Source: an uncultured Treponema sp.
GTDB lineage: Bacteria; Spirochaetota; Spirochaetia; Treponematales; Treponemataceae
Direction: 5' to 3'
Assembly: GCA_900317625.1 (NCBI GenBank)
Contig: ONHK01000004.1
Location: 79,615-143,614, forward strand
DNA length: 64,000 nucleotides
Shown: one piece after another, positions 44,220 through 52,738 of the stretch
How the letters are laid out: each line of letters begins with the position of its first letter
Position numbering within the stretch: position 1 is the first letter of the stretch
Made by a program: the position numbers and the translations under genes
Notes under the pieces: generated by a model
What the model was told of the DNA's origin: nothing
The model's database searches: none
Seen by the model: only the letters and a program-made list of their open reading frames with translations

Positions 44220-45842
44220 TTAATATCCGATTTTGTCAAGCCGTTCTTTTTCGAGCTGCATTGATTTTTCTGTTGGAAGCCATGGATATTTTTTCCGCAG
44301 GGAATTTATGGCTTCAATTTCGTTCTTGTTGTGTTCCAGAAGAGCCTGCTTAAAATCCAGCGAAACTTGAATCGGCGAAAAATATTCTGAAGAGCTTGTC
44401 TGGTCCAGTTTTGTGATTTCCCACGCCTTGCCGGAAAAACGTAAAGTTACGGCAGTTGTAAATTCCTCAACTTCAATAAGATTGTCCTGATTATGGACAA
44501 GAAAATATTTTACTTTGTGCGTTGCGTCCGACATTTTTTCAATTTTTGTTTTTGAGCCGTCCTCTGCATAGACTTTCCGTGCAGGATGATTTTTCTTTGT
44601 TGGAACTTTTATGTCCAGCGCGGAATTTTCTCCGTCAATGCAAAAATTTGTGATTCCGTAAATGTAGTGTGAATAAGATTTTGTTGAGTCTGGCTCAAAG
44701 AAGAACCAGTTTTCCGGTGTTGAAATTCCTGAGTCAAAATTATACGCGCTTTTCATCTGGGTTGTGATGTAAATCTGCGGAACTTTTGAAATGTAACCTT
44801 GCGCTTCCGGGCAGTTTTTTGCGGCGCAAAGCATAAGGTCTGTATCCATTGTGTGGATTCCTTTGTAAAAAACTTCTGTAACCTGAGTTGAGTCAAGTCC
44901 GATTGCGCTTGGCTTTTTTGAATTCTCGCTGATTATGGAAGCGGCGGCGATTGCAACAAAAAATGCGGCACAAAAGATTGCGGCGGCGATTGCGCGGTTT
45001 TTGCGCACAAAACGTTGTCTTTTCAGCCTGGAATTTTGCTCATTCTTGAATTTTTCAGATTTTTTTTCAAATTCTGATTCTGGAATTTTGTGTCTTATGC
45101 TTTCGTGGTCAAAAATTTCTTTTTTTAGTTCTTCCAGCGGAAAGTCATTTTTTAAGTTTTTTCCGGCCAGAAGAGAATTTATTGCACCGGCAAGTTTTTT
45201 GTCTATTCCGTTGATTTCATGCTCAATTGGAATAAAATTCCGGTCGCTGAGTTTTTTGTCGTTTTCTTCCGAATAAGGAAGTTTTTTTGCCACTGAAAAA
45301 TATGCGATTGTGCCAAGCGCAAAACTGACCGCGGAATTTCCTGTGGCAATGTAATCGCGCCAGTCGTTCTGGAAATAATTGTACAAAGTTTTTCCAAGAT
45401 TTGCCGCGGAACGGTCAAAAGTTTTTTCCGGCACAAAAAGAATTTTTTCTTCCTCTGAATTTATAATGATTCCTGCCGCTCCGTTACATGGAATTTTCAC
45501 ATTTTGTTTTATTGCGTTTGAATAAATCTCACATACGGAAAAAAGCGCGTCTTCAGCCTTTTGGGAATCTACGCCTTCCGTTTCAATTATTCGCAAAAGT
45601 GAAGCGCCGCAGAAATCTCCGCAAAAGTAGACTTTTTCATTTATGGTTTTTATTTCCTCAAATTTCCACGGTGAAAATTTATTCCATGTCCCGTCCGGCT
45701 GTTTTTCCGCAAGAATCCCGGTTTCTTCCAGCAAAAGCGAAAATTTGGTTTTTCCGAACATCATTTCGTTCAAATTTGAATTGAGCCAAAGTTTTTTGTT
45801 CTCAGATTTTATTAAATCAACAGGCGCAAGCACGTTTTCCAT
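44220..45842 (-). CDS. Single-span membrane protein with kinase-like N-terminal region
   Basis: 540 residues. The N-terminal 250 residues may be a degenerate protein-kinase fold: SFALGTIAYFSVAKKLPYSEEN followed by a Lys/Leu-rich helix resembles the end of a kinase C-lobe, but the catalytic HRD and DFG motifs and a nucleotide-binding Gly loop are not visible. One membrane helix (about 283-310) follows a Lys/Arg-rich run. The 230-residue C-terminus is probably periplasmic and unrecognised. Likely a spirochaetal envelope regulator. The repeat copy B lies upstream of it. Confidence 0.6.
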   Translation of the reverse strand: MENVLAPVDLIKSENKKLWLNSNLNEMMFGKTKFSLLLEETGILAEKQPDGTWNKFSPWKFEEIKTINEKVYFCGDFCGASLLRIIETEGVDSQKAEDALFSVCEIYSNAIKQNVKIPCNGAAGIIINSEEEKILFVPEKTFDRSAANLGKTLYNYFQNDWRDYIATGNSAVSFALGTIAYFSVAKKLPYSEENDKKLSDRNFIPIEHEINGIDKKLAGAINSLLAGKNLKNDFPLEELKKEIFDHESIRHKIPESEFEKKSEKFKNEQNSRLKRQRFVRKNRAIAAAIFCAAFFVAIAAASIISENSKKPSAIGLDSTQVTEVFYKGIHTMDTDLMLCAAKNCPEAQGYISKVPQIYITTQMKSAYNFDSGISTPENWFFFEPDSTKSYSHYIYGITNFCIDGENSALDIKVPTKKNHPARKVYAEDGSKTKIEKMSDATHKVKYFLVHNQDNLIEVEEFTTAVTLRFSGKAWEITKLDQTSSSEYFSPIQVSLDFKQALLEHNKNEIEAINSLRKKYPWLPTEKSMQLEKERLDKIGY

Positions 45843-45938
45843 TTTTTCCTCAACTGATTTTTATTCTACCATAAAAACAAAATTTTTTTTAGCCTGATTT
45901 TTTTTCTGTGATATAATTAGTGGAAATCAGGAAAAATT

Positions 45939-46141
45939 AATGTAGAGTTTTTATGATTGTGAAAGAAATTGAATAAGCTACCAGAAAAAGCGCGTCAATT
46001 CGCCATGCTGAGCGTACAAAGTATCAGACTGCGCAATTTTTATTCAAAAATTGCTTGCTATCGCTCAGAATAGCTCGGTTGCCGCTTTCTTTTTCTTCCC
46101 GCTTATTCAATTTGTTTCTCGTGAATAAAAAACTCAACATT
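45939..46141. repeat. MITE-like palindromic repeat, copy B (inverted relative to copy A)
   Basis: 203 bp, nearly identical to the reverse complement of 1103-1306. Outer ends are imperfect inverted repeats; the inner AAATTGAATAAGC (45966-45978) and GCTTATTCAATTT (46101-46113) are perfect. Inside, GCAATTTTT-ATTC-AAAAATTGC forms a hairpin (46033-46054), and CTGAGCG (46009) pairs with CGCTCAG (46062). It fills most of the divergent gap between the kinase-like gene and the cytidylate-kinase-like gene, so it may carry or disturb promoters. Confidence 0.75.
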
Positions 46142-46171
46142 GATTTTATATCTTGAATTTTGGAGGACATC

Positions 46172-46762
46172 ATGAGTTACAGAATAATTACAATCAGCCG
46201 TGAATATGGTGCTGGCGGTCATGCGGTGGGAAAAGAGCTTTCTAAAAATTTGGGAATTGCGCTTTTTGACAGCGAGATAATCCAGAAAGTTGCAATTGAG
46301 AGCGGTTTGAGTGAAAAATATATTGCAGAAAAAGGTGAATACGGAAACAAAACCGTATTTGAAAGTTATTTTTCTGCCGGAATGTATTACAAAGGTATGT
46401 CGCTGGAAGATGAAATCTGGGCGGTTCAGACAAAAATAATCAAGGAACTTGCAGAAAAAGAGCCTTGTGTAATCATCGGGCGCTGTGCGGATTTTATTTT
46501 AAAAGAAAGAAATGATGTTCTTGATGTTTTTCTGCACGCATCTTATGAGGAAAGAATCAAACGGCTTGTCTCAGAAAATGTTGAGCTTGGAAAAAAGCCT
46601 GAAAAATTCCTTCATGACCGGGATTGCCGCCGTTCATCTTATGTTCATTTTTATACAGACATGAAGTGGGGCGAATCCCGAAATTACGATATAACCTTGG
46701 ATACCGGAAAGTTCGGAATAAAAAAGTGCGCTGAACTTATTGAAGATATTTACAAGTCGTAA
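46172..46762 (+). CDS. Cytidylate kinase-like family protein
   Basis: 196 residues from ATG 46172, which follows GGAGG; the frame can extend to a TTG at 46160. The P-loop region ISREYGAGGHAVGKELSKNL is typical of the cytidylate-kinase-like family, followed by CVIIGRCADFIL and DRDCRRSSYVHFY. It is not the classical Cmk; a role on CMP or another nucleotide is only suggested by family. Confidence 0.88.
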   Translation: MSYRIITISREYGAGGHAVGKELSKNLGIALFDSEIIQKVAIESGLSEKYIAEKGEYGNKTVFESYFSAGMYYKGMSLEDEIWAVQTKIIKELAEKEPCVIIGRCADFILKERNDVLDVFLHASYEERIKRLVSENVELGKKPEKFLHDRDCRRSSYVHFYTDMKWGESRNYDITLDTGKFGIKKCAELIEDIYKS

Positions 46763-46795
46763 GTCTGCGGAAAAAACGTTCAAAGTGGCTGGAGA

Positions 46796-48154
46796 TTACC
46801 AGTCCCTTTGAATGTAAGTCGCTTTTGGCCGTGCCGTTATGTCTACGCGGCGGTTCTGCGCTCTTCCTTCTTCTGTTGCATTGCTCGCTACCGGTCGTGT
46901 TGCGCCATATCCTTTGTATGTGAAAATCCGTTCAGGAATTCCTTCGCCAACAAGTGCCTTCATAACCGTTCTAGTTCTTTCTATAGAAAGATTCATCTGG
47001 CCGACAGGTTTTCCAAGATCCGCGGTGTGTCCTTCAACAAGAATTGTAAATTCATTGTTTTTGATTATTTCCTGCAGCATTTCCGCGATTTTTCTGATTC
47101 GTGGTGCTTCCTGCGGCAAAAGTTCAGGTGAGTCAGGAATAAATTTCAAATCAACGCTGAAAAGAATTCCTGTAAGACCGTCAGAAACTTCAACATCAGG
47201 AACTTTATTTTCATATATGTATTTTTTGATTTCTTTAAAAGTCGCGTAGTAATCCGGCGTTTTTTCCGGCAGCTTCACATCGTAAATCAGATTTTTTTTA
47301 TCAAGAAGAATTATGACTTTTCCGTCGCGCAGAAGTTTACGGTTCGCTTCAACTGTAATAATTTTCAGGGCGTCTTTTCTTCTGATGATAGGATCGGTTC
47401 TGTTTCTTCCATAAACTTTGTACGCTTTTATGTAAAGCGGATTTCCGCCTACTTTGTTTTCGTAAAGCTCAAAATCGTCCTGCCAGTTATATTTAACAAG
47501 ACCTTCTGTCTGGACAATCTGGCTGTCTGCAATATTTTTTTCGTAAACAATATTCATGTTTTCATCCCAGATTGTTGGAAAAAATGCTGGAAAAACTTCG
47601 CTTGAAACAAATTCTCCGTGAACTGGAACTGTTCCCCGTGCGTCAATGATTATTCCTGTGTATTCGCGGCTTGAGACAATGTCAATCGGTTCTTCCGGCG
47701 TGTAGGGATAGCGGTGGCGGACAAGAAGTTTTCCCAAGGTATTCATGTCGATTGTGTTTGTTGTGTCCGCAGATTTCCCGTCGGTTGAAAAAACTGCGAG
47801 CGTCTGGTTTGCGTTTTCAATTATTCCAGTGATTTGCTCAAGGGTTATTGTTTCATCAAGAATCACGTCGCCAATGTAGTTTGCTGAGTCAACATAAAGT
47901 GAAAGAACAGGATTTTTTAAAAGTGAGGGAGTTTTTATTTTTATCAGGCTTTCTGCGGAATTTCTTCCGGCTGGAAGTTCTAGTCCGGCTTTTTTTACAT
48001 CAAGAGAGATTTTTGAGGTGAATTTTTTTTCAGTCCAGTCAACATGACTTTTTGAGGACAATGTTGAATTGTCAATTTGTGCGTAAAGTGAATTTGATTT
48101 TCCGGCAATTATTAAAAATGCGGAGAATGTAAGCGCGAACAGAATTTTTTTCAT
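46796..48154 (-). CDS. OmpA-family envelope protein
   Basis: 452 residues from ATG 48154, with a signal peptide (cleaved near NSLYAQ). A long N-terminal part of unknown fold precedes an OmpA/MotB peptidoglycan-binding domain (DLKFIPDSPELLPQEAPRI, FTILVEGHTADLGKP, NLSIERTRTVMKAL, GRAQNRRVDITA). It shares this domain with the gene at the left edge. It is the last gene of a minus-strand unit with the lytic transglycosylase (29 bp upstream) and the TPR lipoprotein. Confidence 0.85.
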   Translation of the reverse strand: MKKILFALTFSAFLIIAGKSNSLYAQIDNSTLSSKSHVDWTEKKFTSKISLDVKKAGLELPAGRNSAESLIKIKTPSLLKNPVLSLYVDSANYIGDVILDETITLEQITGIIENANQTLAVFSTDGKSADTTNTIDMNTLGKLLVRHRYPYTPEEPIDIVSSREYTGIIIDARGTVPVHGEFVSSEVFPAFFPTIWDENMNIVYEKNIADSQIVQTEGLVKYNWQDDFELYENKVGGNPLYIKAYKVYGRNRTDPIIRRKDALKIITVEANRKLLRDGKVIILLDKKNLIYDVKLPEKTPDYYATFKEIKKYIYENKVPDVEVSDGLTGILFSVDLKFIPDSPELLPQEAPRIRKIAEMLQEIIKNNEFTILVEGHTADLGKPVGQMNLSIERTRTVMKALVGEGIPERIFTYKGYGATRPVASNATEEGRAQNRRVDITARPKATYIQRDW

Positions 48155-48183
48155 AGTAACCACCACATTGATTTTCGGCGGAT

Positions 48184-49116
48184 TTAATTGGATGTTTTAG
48201 TTAAATATCCCATTTGGTTCAGTGCATAAGCCGCTGAATCTTTCATTCCTTCCGGAAAGCGCAGCGTGTACTCTTTGTTTGGGGGAGTAACGTGCTTTGT
48301 AAGCGCGCTGTTCAGGTCATAAAGCTCCTGCCGGTCGATTCTTAGCTCGTGGGAAAGCGCGTTCAGATAAACTGAGTCGTAGACTGTAACGTAATCAAAA
48401 ATTCCAGCTCTGGTTTCCAATGTTGTTCCATTCCATGCGCGTGCCTGAGGAAATTTTACACCGTAATATTTTGAATTTTCAACAACATCCGCAATTGCAA
48501 GAAGTTTGGGAATATATCCGCTTGCCTGTTCGCTAAGAAATCCTTTTTCCCTAAGATACCAAAAATCCCGGCTTCCAGCTTTTTTCATGGCTTTTTTTAA
48601 TGCTCCAGCTCCGCAGTTGTATGCGGTTATCGCCAAAAGCCAGTCGCCGAAAGTCCTGTAGTTCTCGTTTAATTTCTTCAGCGCAGCCTCTGTGGATTTC
48701 CATGGATCAAGGCGCTCATCAACGAAGTCGTTATATTCCAGAAGCCCTGGAATGCTGTTCAGCATAAACTGCCACAAGCCGGTTGCGCCGGAGCGGGATT
48801 TTGCGTAAGGATTGTAGTCGGATTCAACAACCGGAAGATATTCCAGAATGGCAGGCATTTTCCGCTTTTCAAGTTCATTGCGCACGAAAATTCTGTACTG
48901 CTGTCCTTCATCAAGAACTTTGTAAAGGTAATTTTTGTGCGTTGTTAAGTATTTTTTGCGGAGTTCTTTTACCGTGGCGTTGTTCATTCCCGGAAAATTC
49001 AGATTTTTGTACGCAACTTTATTCGACGCATTTTCTGCGGAAAAAATTGAGCCAGAGAGAAAAATTAAAATAAATAGAAAGAAAACGCTTTTTTTGCGCA
49101 TTTTTAGCTGCTTCAT
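48184..49116 (-). CDS. MltD-like lytic transglycosylase (SLT domain)
   Basis: 310 residues from ATG 49116, whose A is shared with the stop of the preceding gene (TGATG); starts at 49149 or 49101 are possible. A signal peptide or anchor (about 10-28) is followed by the SLT domain: LEYLPVVESDYNPYAKSRSGATGLWQFM with the catalytic Glu, and LLAITAYNCGAGALKKAM. It cleaves peptidoglycan glycan strands. LysM repeats are not obvious, but the tail (YDLNSALTKHVTPPNKEYTLRFP) resembles one degenerate LysM. Confidence 0.9.
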   Translation of the reverse strand: MKQLKMRKKSVFFLFILIFLSGSIFSAENASNKVAYKNLNFPGMNNATVKELRKKYLTTHKNYLYKVLDEGQQYRIFVRNELEKRKMPAILEYLPVVESDYNPYAKSRSGATGLWQFMLNSIPGLLEYNDFVDERLDPWKSTEAALKKLNENYRTFGDWLLAITAYNCGAGALKKAMKKAGSRDFWYLREKGFLSEQASGYIPKLLAIADVVENSKYYGVKFPQARAWNGTTLETRAGIFDYVTVYDSVYLNALSHELRIDRQELYDLNSALTKHVTPPNKEYTLRFPEGMKDSAAYALNQMGYLTKTSN

Positions 49117-50162
49117 CAAAGCTTTTCGCCAATGTAGATTCCAGCCCATTCCCAGTTTCCGTGTATGTCCGGGTCAAGCGGAAAATTCACTTTTCTAAAA
49201 TACAAATACCATACAGAAACGTACTGCGACCAGCCCCATGTTCTAAGATAAGCCTCGTTTGAAGTTGACATTTCGTCCAGCTCAGCGTTGTAACGAACGC
49301 GGTTTCCGCGCATAAAGTTTCTCATGCTGAATTCTTCCTGCGCGTTCGGATCCATTTCGTCCTGCTTCCATGACATTGAAAAAAAGTTCACGCGAGCCCT
49401 GTATTTGTCCAGCGAGCGCCAGTCGTAGTTTCTGATTGCTTTTTTTACAGCCTGCTCAAGCGCTGGAAGGCTTTCAAAAGTCCAGTCTTTTGGAGAATTG
49501 CTGAAACCGACAAGCTGTCTCGCTTTTTTGTATGCGTTAGGTTCTCCGGCAATCTGGATTGTTGAGGAATCCGGCTGCGCAAGAAACATTGAGTACGCTT
49601 TTAAAGCCTCGTTCCAGTCGCTTTCCTTTTCGTATTCAAGCGCAAGCCGCAGATAAAGTTCTGTAATCGAGACATTTGTTGGAAATCGGTTTATAAGTTC
49701 ATTGAAATAATGGATTCTGCTGCGCGGATTTGTCGAAATCTGGATTAAATTCTGCAGGCACGTAAGATGGATTGAAACTCCTTTTACAAGCAAATCCTGA
49801 TAATTTACAAGAATGCGATCAAAATAATATTCCGCGACCGGCTCTGCTCCGTTGGAAAGATAAGCGCACGCTGTAAGATAAAGCCAGTATGCGTTGTAGG
49901 AATCTTCGGGATGTTCTTCAACCCAGTTTGTAAGAAAAAGTATAAGCCCCTGCTGGTCGTTCAAGGAAACAAGATTTGTGGCAATCTGATTTACAATTGC
50001 GTATCGGCTTACAGGTTCAAGGTCGTTCTGTTCAAGAAGAATAAAAAGCTCGGTCTGGGATTTTTCAATTGCGGCATTTCTTTCGTTGTATTCAGTTTTG
50101 CATGAAACAAAAATCATCGCTGAAAACAAAAACGCGGCAAAAATCAGTTTTTTTAATCTCAT
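49116..50162 (-). CDS. TPR-like lipoprotein
   Basis: 348 residues with lipobox IFVSC (Cys about 21). Helical, TPR-like pairs (SYNAYWLYLTACAYLSNGAEPVAEYYFDRIL; SDWNEALKAYSMFLAQ) dominate. First gene of the three-gene cell-wall unit, translationally coupled to the lytic transglycosylase. It may guide that enzyme or a periplasmic complex; I recognise no named family. Confidence 0.8.
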   Translation of the reverse strand: MRLKKLIFAAFLFSAMIFVSCKTEYNERNAAIEKSQTELFILLEQNDLEPVSRYAIVNQIATNLVSLNDQQGLILFLTNWVEEHPEDSYNAYWLYLTACAYLSNGAEPVAEYYFDRILVNYQDLLVKGVSIHLTCLQNLIQISTNPRSRIHYFNELINRFPTNVSITELYLRLALEYEKESDWNEALKAYSMFLAQPDSSTIQIAGEPNAYKKARQLVGFSNSPKDWTFESLPALEQAVKKAIRNYDWRSLDKYRARVNFFSMSWKQDEMDPNAQEEFSMRNFMRGNRVRYNAELDEMSTSNEAYLRTWGWSQYVSVWYLYFRKVNFPLDPDIHGNWEWAGIYIGEKL

Positions 50163-50266
50163 ATTTTAAATTTACCATGTTCATTAGTTGTTGGCAAGAT
50201 AAGGCTTCTTAGTGTATTCTATTATAATTTAGTTATATTTTAAAATGTTGAATTTTAGGAGTTTTC

Positions 50267-50869
50267 ATGAAAAAGCCAGGCGTTAAGCTTTCTAATACGA
50301 TTCTTGCATTTGGAATGTTGCTCATTTTTGCCGGAGTTCTGCTTGCTCTTGCATTTGCCGGAAAAAGTCCAGATTTTGTAAGCTGGGGAATTCCTGTGGG
50401 AATTTTTCTTGCGGGGCTTGCAATTCTTTACAGCTACATTGCATTTTCCCGTTCTCCTTTTAAGCTTTTTTCCGGGTTGAGCTTAAGTTTCTTCGGAATA
50501 TTTTCGCTGGTTCTGGCCTTTGACTGTTTCTCCGTCGGGCTTGAAAAACTCTGGCCGTTTTTTGTTATTCTTACAGCTTTAAGTCTTTTGATTGCGGCGC
50601 GCACAACAGGAAAAGTTTTTGCGATAAACTACGATTTGCCGGCGCTTTCGCTTTTTATTCTTGGAATTGTGTTTCTTCTGTTTTCGTTCAATGTGATAAA
50701 AATGCCGCTGAGCCGGCTTGCCTTGCTTATCTGCCCTTTGACCTTGATTCTGGCAGGAACATTTTTGGTTATTCTGTTTTTTCATAGAAAATCTCTTCTG
50801 GAAATTCTTCCAGAGGATATGTCTAAAGAACTGAAAAACGAACCCAATTTCACCGATACTGAAGAATAG
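50267..50869 (+). CDS. Six-helix membrane protein, LiaF-like N-terminal type
   Basis: 200 residues with six membrane helices, ending in a short acidic cytoplasmic tail. The pattern FGMLLIFAGVLLAL...WPFFVILTAL, with GLEKLWPFFVI, resembles LiaF/DUF5668-type transmembrane regions. Function unknown. AGGAG precedes the ATG. The next gene starts 15 bp later, so they form one unit. Confidence 0.75.
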   Translation: MKKPGVKLSNTILAFGMLLIFAGVLLALAFAGKSPDFVSWGIPVGIFLAGLAILYSYIAFSRSPFKLFSGLSLSFFGIFSLVLAFDCFSVGLEKLWPFFVILTALSLLIAARTTGKVFAINYDLPALSLFILGIVFLLFSFNVIKMPLSRLALLICPLTLILAGTFLVILFFHRKSLLEILPEDMSKELKNEPNFTDTEE

Positions 50870-50883
50870 CTGGAAAGACTTTT

Positions 50884-52662
50884 GTGACTTTAAAAAAAAT
50901 CGGCGGCATAAAATATTTTATCTTCCTCATTTTTAGTGCGCTTTTTTCAACGCTGATTTTTTCATGCGCAAGCACGCCAAAGCAATCCCAGACGAACGGA
51001 GGACTTGTCTCTGGAAAATTCACTGGAAATCCAGATGAAAAGACTGCGATAAATCATCAGGCTTCGGAAGAAAAGAAAAACCGGAATTATACGTATTTTT
51101 CCGCAATTCCAGAATCAATAATGAAGGATGTTGAAGTCGGTTCACCTTCGTCATTAAGGCGCGCGATTCAGGCGATAAGAAAACAGAATTCTGAACTTAC
51201 AGAAAATGAGAAAGTCCTGATTGCAGTTGAATCAAATATTATGCAGATGGTCTGGACGAACGAGCGCGTTGACTGGGAATCACCGGATGTTTCGCAGGGA
51301 AACTCTTATCTAGGAGCGATAAATTCTGCTAAAAATGGAATTTACGACACAAGCACCGGAAATGTTGATTTTCTTACAATTGTTCTGCCGTCATTGGTTG
51401 TTACAAAAGTTTCAGATGTGTCGCCGTTTTTTTCTGATTCAGAATTTGCGCTGAAAAAAGGGCTTCAGCTTTGCCCGGAATCAGTACTTGCTTCTTATCT
51501 TCTTGGAATTCTTTACAGGAAAAATTTAATGTATGAAAAGGCGGTGGAGCAATTCCGGGACGCCGCGAAAAAAGCACCAGAGATTTTTCAGGTTTTGTAT
51601 GCGTATGCGGAATCTTTGTATCTTTCCGGAAATGAGCACGAGGCTGAAATTCAAGTTAATTCACTTTTGGAAAAATATCCTTCCGACATGGGAGTTTTAA
51701 AGCTTGGCGCGCAGATTTATTTTCTAAAAAAAGATTATGCAAAATCAGAAACTTATATTTCACGCGTTCTTCAGCAGGAACCGAATGATCTTGAGTCAGT
51801 TCTGTTCCGCGCAAAAATTCTTATCCAGAAAAAAGATTATATCCACGCCGCCTCGTTGCTCGATGTTTATTCCAGACAAGACAACAGCTCAAAGGAATAT
51901 CTGCTTTTACGCTCGCAAATCCAATTTGAATGGTCAAAAAATAACACCGCAGCCGTAGCAACAATAGAAACCGCGCTTAAAAATTATCCAGGCGACAAGG
52001 ATGTCCTTCTGTACGCCGCAAGAATTTCCAGCGCTACGGGACTTCCTGTGGCTGGACAATCTGCGGAATACTACGCAAATCAGGTTCTTTCCGTTGCTCC
52101 CCAGGAAAAAGCGGCTCTTTTTTATGCTACAGAAGGATTTATCCGCAAAAAAGAATGGCAAAAGGCTTATGATACAAGTTCCAGGCTGATTAATGAGCCG
52201 GATTCGGACATGGAAACTCTTTTTAATCATGTTGAGATTTGCCTTGCGCTAAAACGTTATGATGAGGCGTGGAATCTGGTTTCTCAGGCTTACCGCCAGT
52301 TTCCGTCTGATGAGAATGTGGTTCAGGCTTATATTTCTGTTATGGTTGCTTCCGGCAGAAGTGCGCAGGCTTTGTCTCTTATAAACCAGCAGATTGATTC
52401 GGCCGGCGCAAAATTGAAGAGTTTTTTGTATTACCAGCGCAGTTTTTTGCGCGATTCTGAATCCATGAGTCTTTCTGACCTGCGTTCAAGCCTTATCGCG
52501 AACCCGAGGAACAGCGATGCGTTGTTCCGCCTGTACGAAATTTACTATGCAAAAAATGATTACCGCAAAGCCCAGTATTATCTTAAGCAGGTTGTCGCCC
52601 TGAATCCGAACGACCCTGAACTGCGCACTCTGAATGAAAAGCTGAATTCTCTGATACGGTAA
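50884..52662 (+). CDS. TPR lipoprotein
   Basis: 592 residues from a GTG start with GGAAAG upstream. The signal peptide ends with lipobox LIFSC (Cys about 28). From residue 200 on, TPR repeats are clear (ASYLLGILYRKNLMYEKAVEQF, LYAYAESLYLSGNEHEAE, YEIYYAKNDYRKAQYYLKQV). Probably a periplasmic scaffold; partner unknown. Confidence 0.85.
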   Translation: MTLKKIGGIKYFIFLIFSALFSTLIFSCASTPKQSQTNGGLVSGKFTGNPDEKTAINHQASEEKKNRNYTYFSAIPESIMKDVEVGSPSSLRRAIQAIRKQNSELTENEKVLIAVESNIMQMVWTNERVDWESPDVSQGNSYLGAINSAKNGIYDTSTGNVDFLTIVLPSLVVTKVSDVSPFFSDSEFALKKGLQLCPESVLASYLLGILYRKNLMYEKAVEQFRDAAKKAPEIFQVLYAYAESLYLSGNEHEAEIQVNSLLEKYPSDMGVLKLGAQIYFLKKDYAKSETYISRVLQQEPNDLESVLFRAKILIQKKDYIHAASLLDVYSRQDNSSKEYLLLRSQIQFEWSKNNTAAVATIETALKNYPGDKDVLLYAARISSATGLPVAGQSAEYYANQVLSVAPQEKAALFYATEGFIRKKEWQKAYDTSSRLINEPDSDMETLFNHVEICLALKRYDEAWNLVSQAYRQFPSDENVVQAYISVMVASGRSAQALSLINQQIDSAGAKLKSFLYYQRSFLRDSESMSLSDLRSSLIANPRNSDALFRLYEIYYAKNDYRKAQYYLKQVVALNPNDPELRTLNEKLNSLIR

Positions 52663-52703
52663 ATTTTTCTTTTTCAAAAAACTGAAAATTCGCATTAATA
52701 AAT

Positions 52704-52731
52704 TTGATTATTTTTTTTTAGATGATATTAT
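52704..52731 (+). promoter_or_regulatory. Promoter of pulA, predicted leaderless
   Basis: TTGATT (52704-52709), 16 bp, TATTAT (52726-52731), then 7 nt to the pulA ATG. No Shine-Dalgarno is present. Confidence 0.5.
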
Positions 52732-52738
52732 TATTCCT

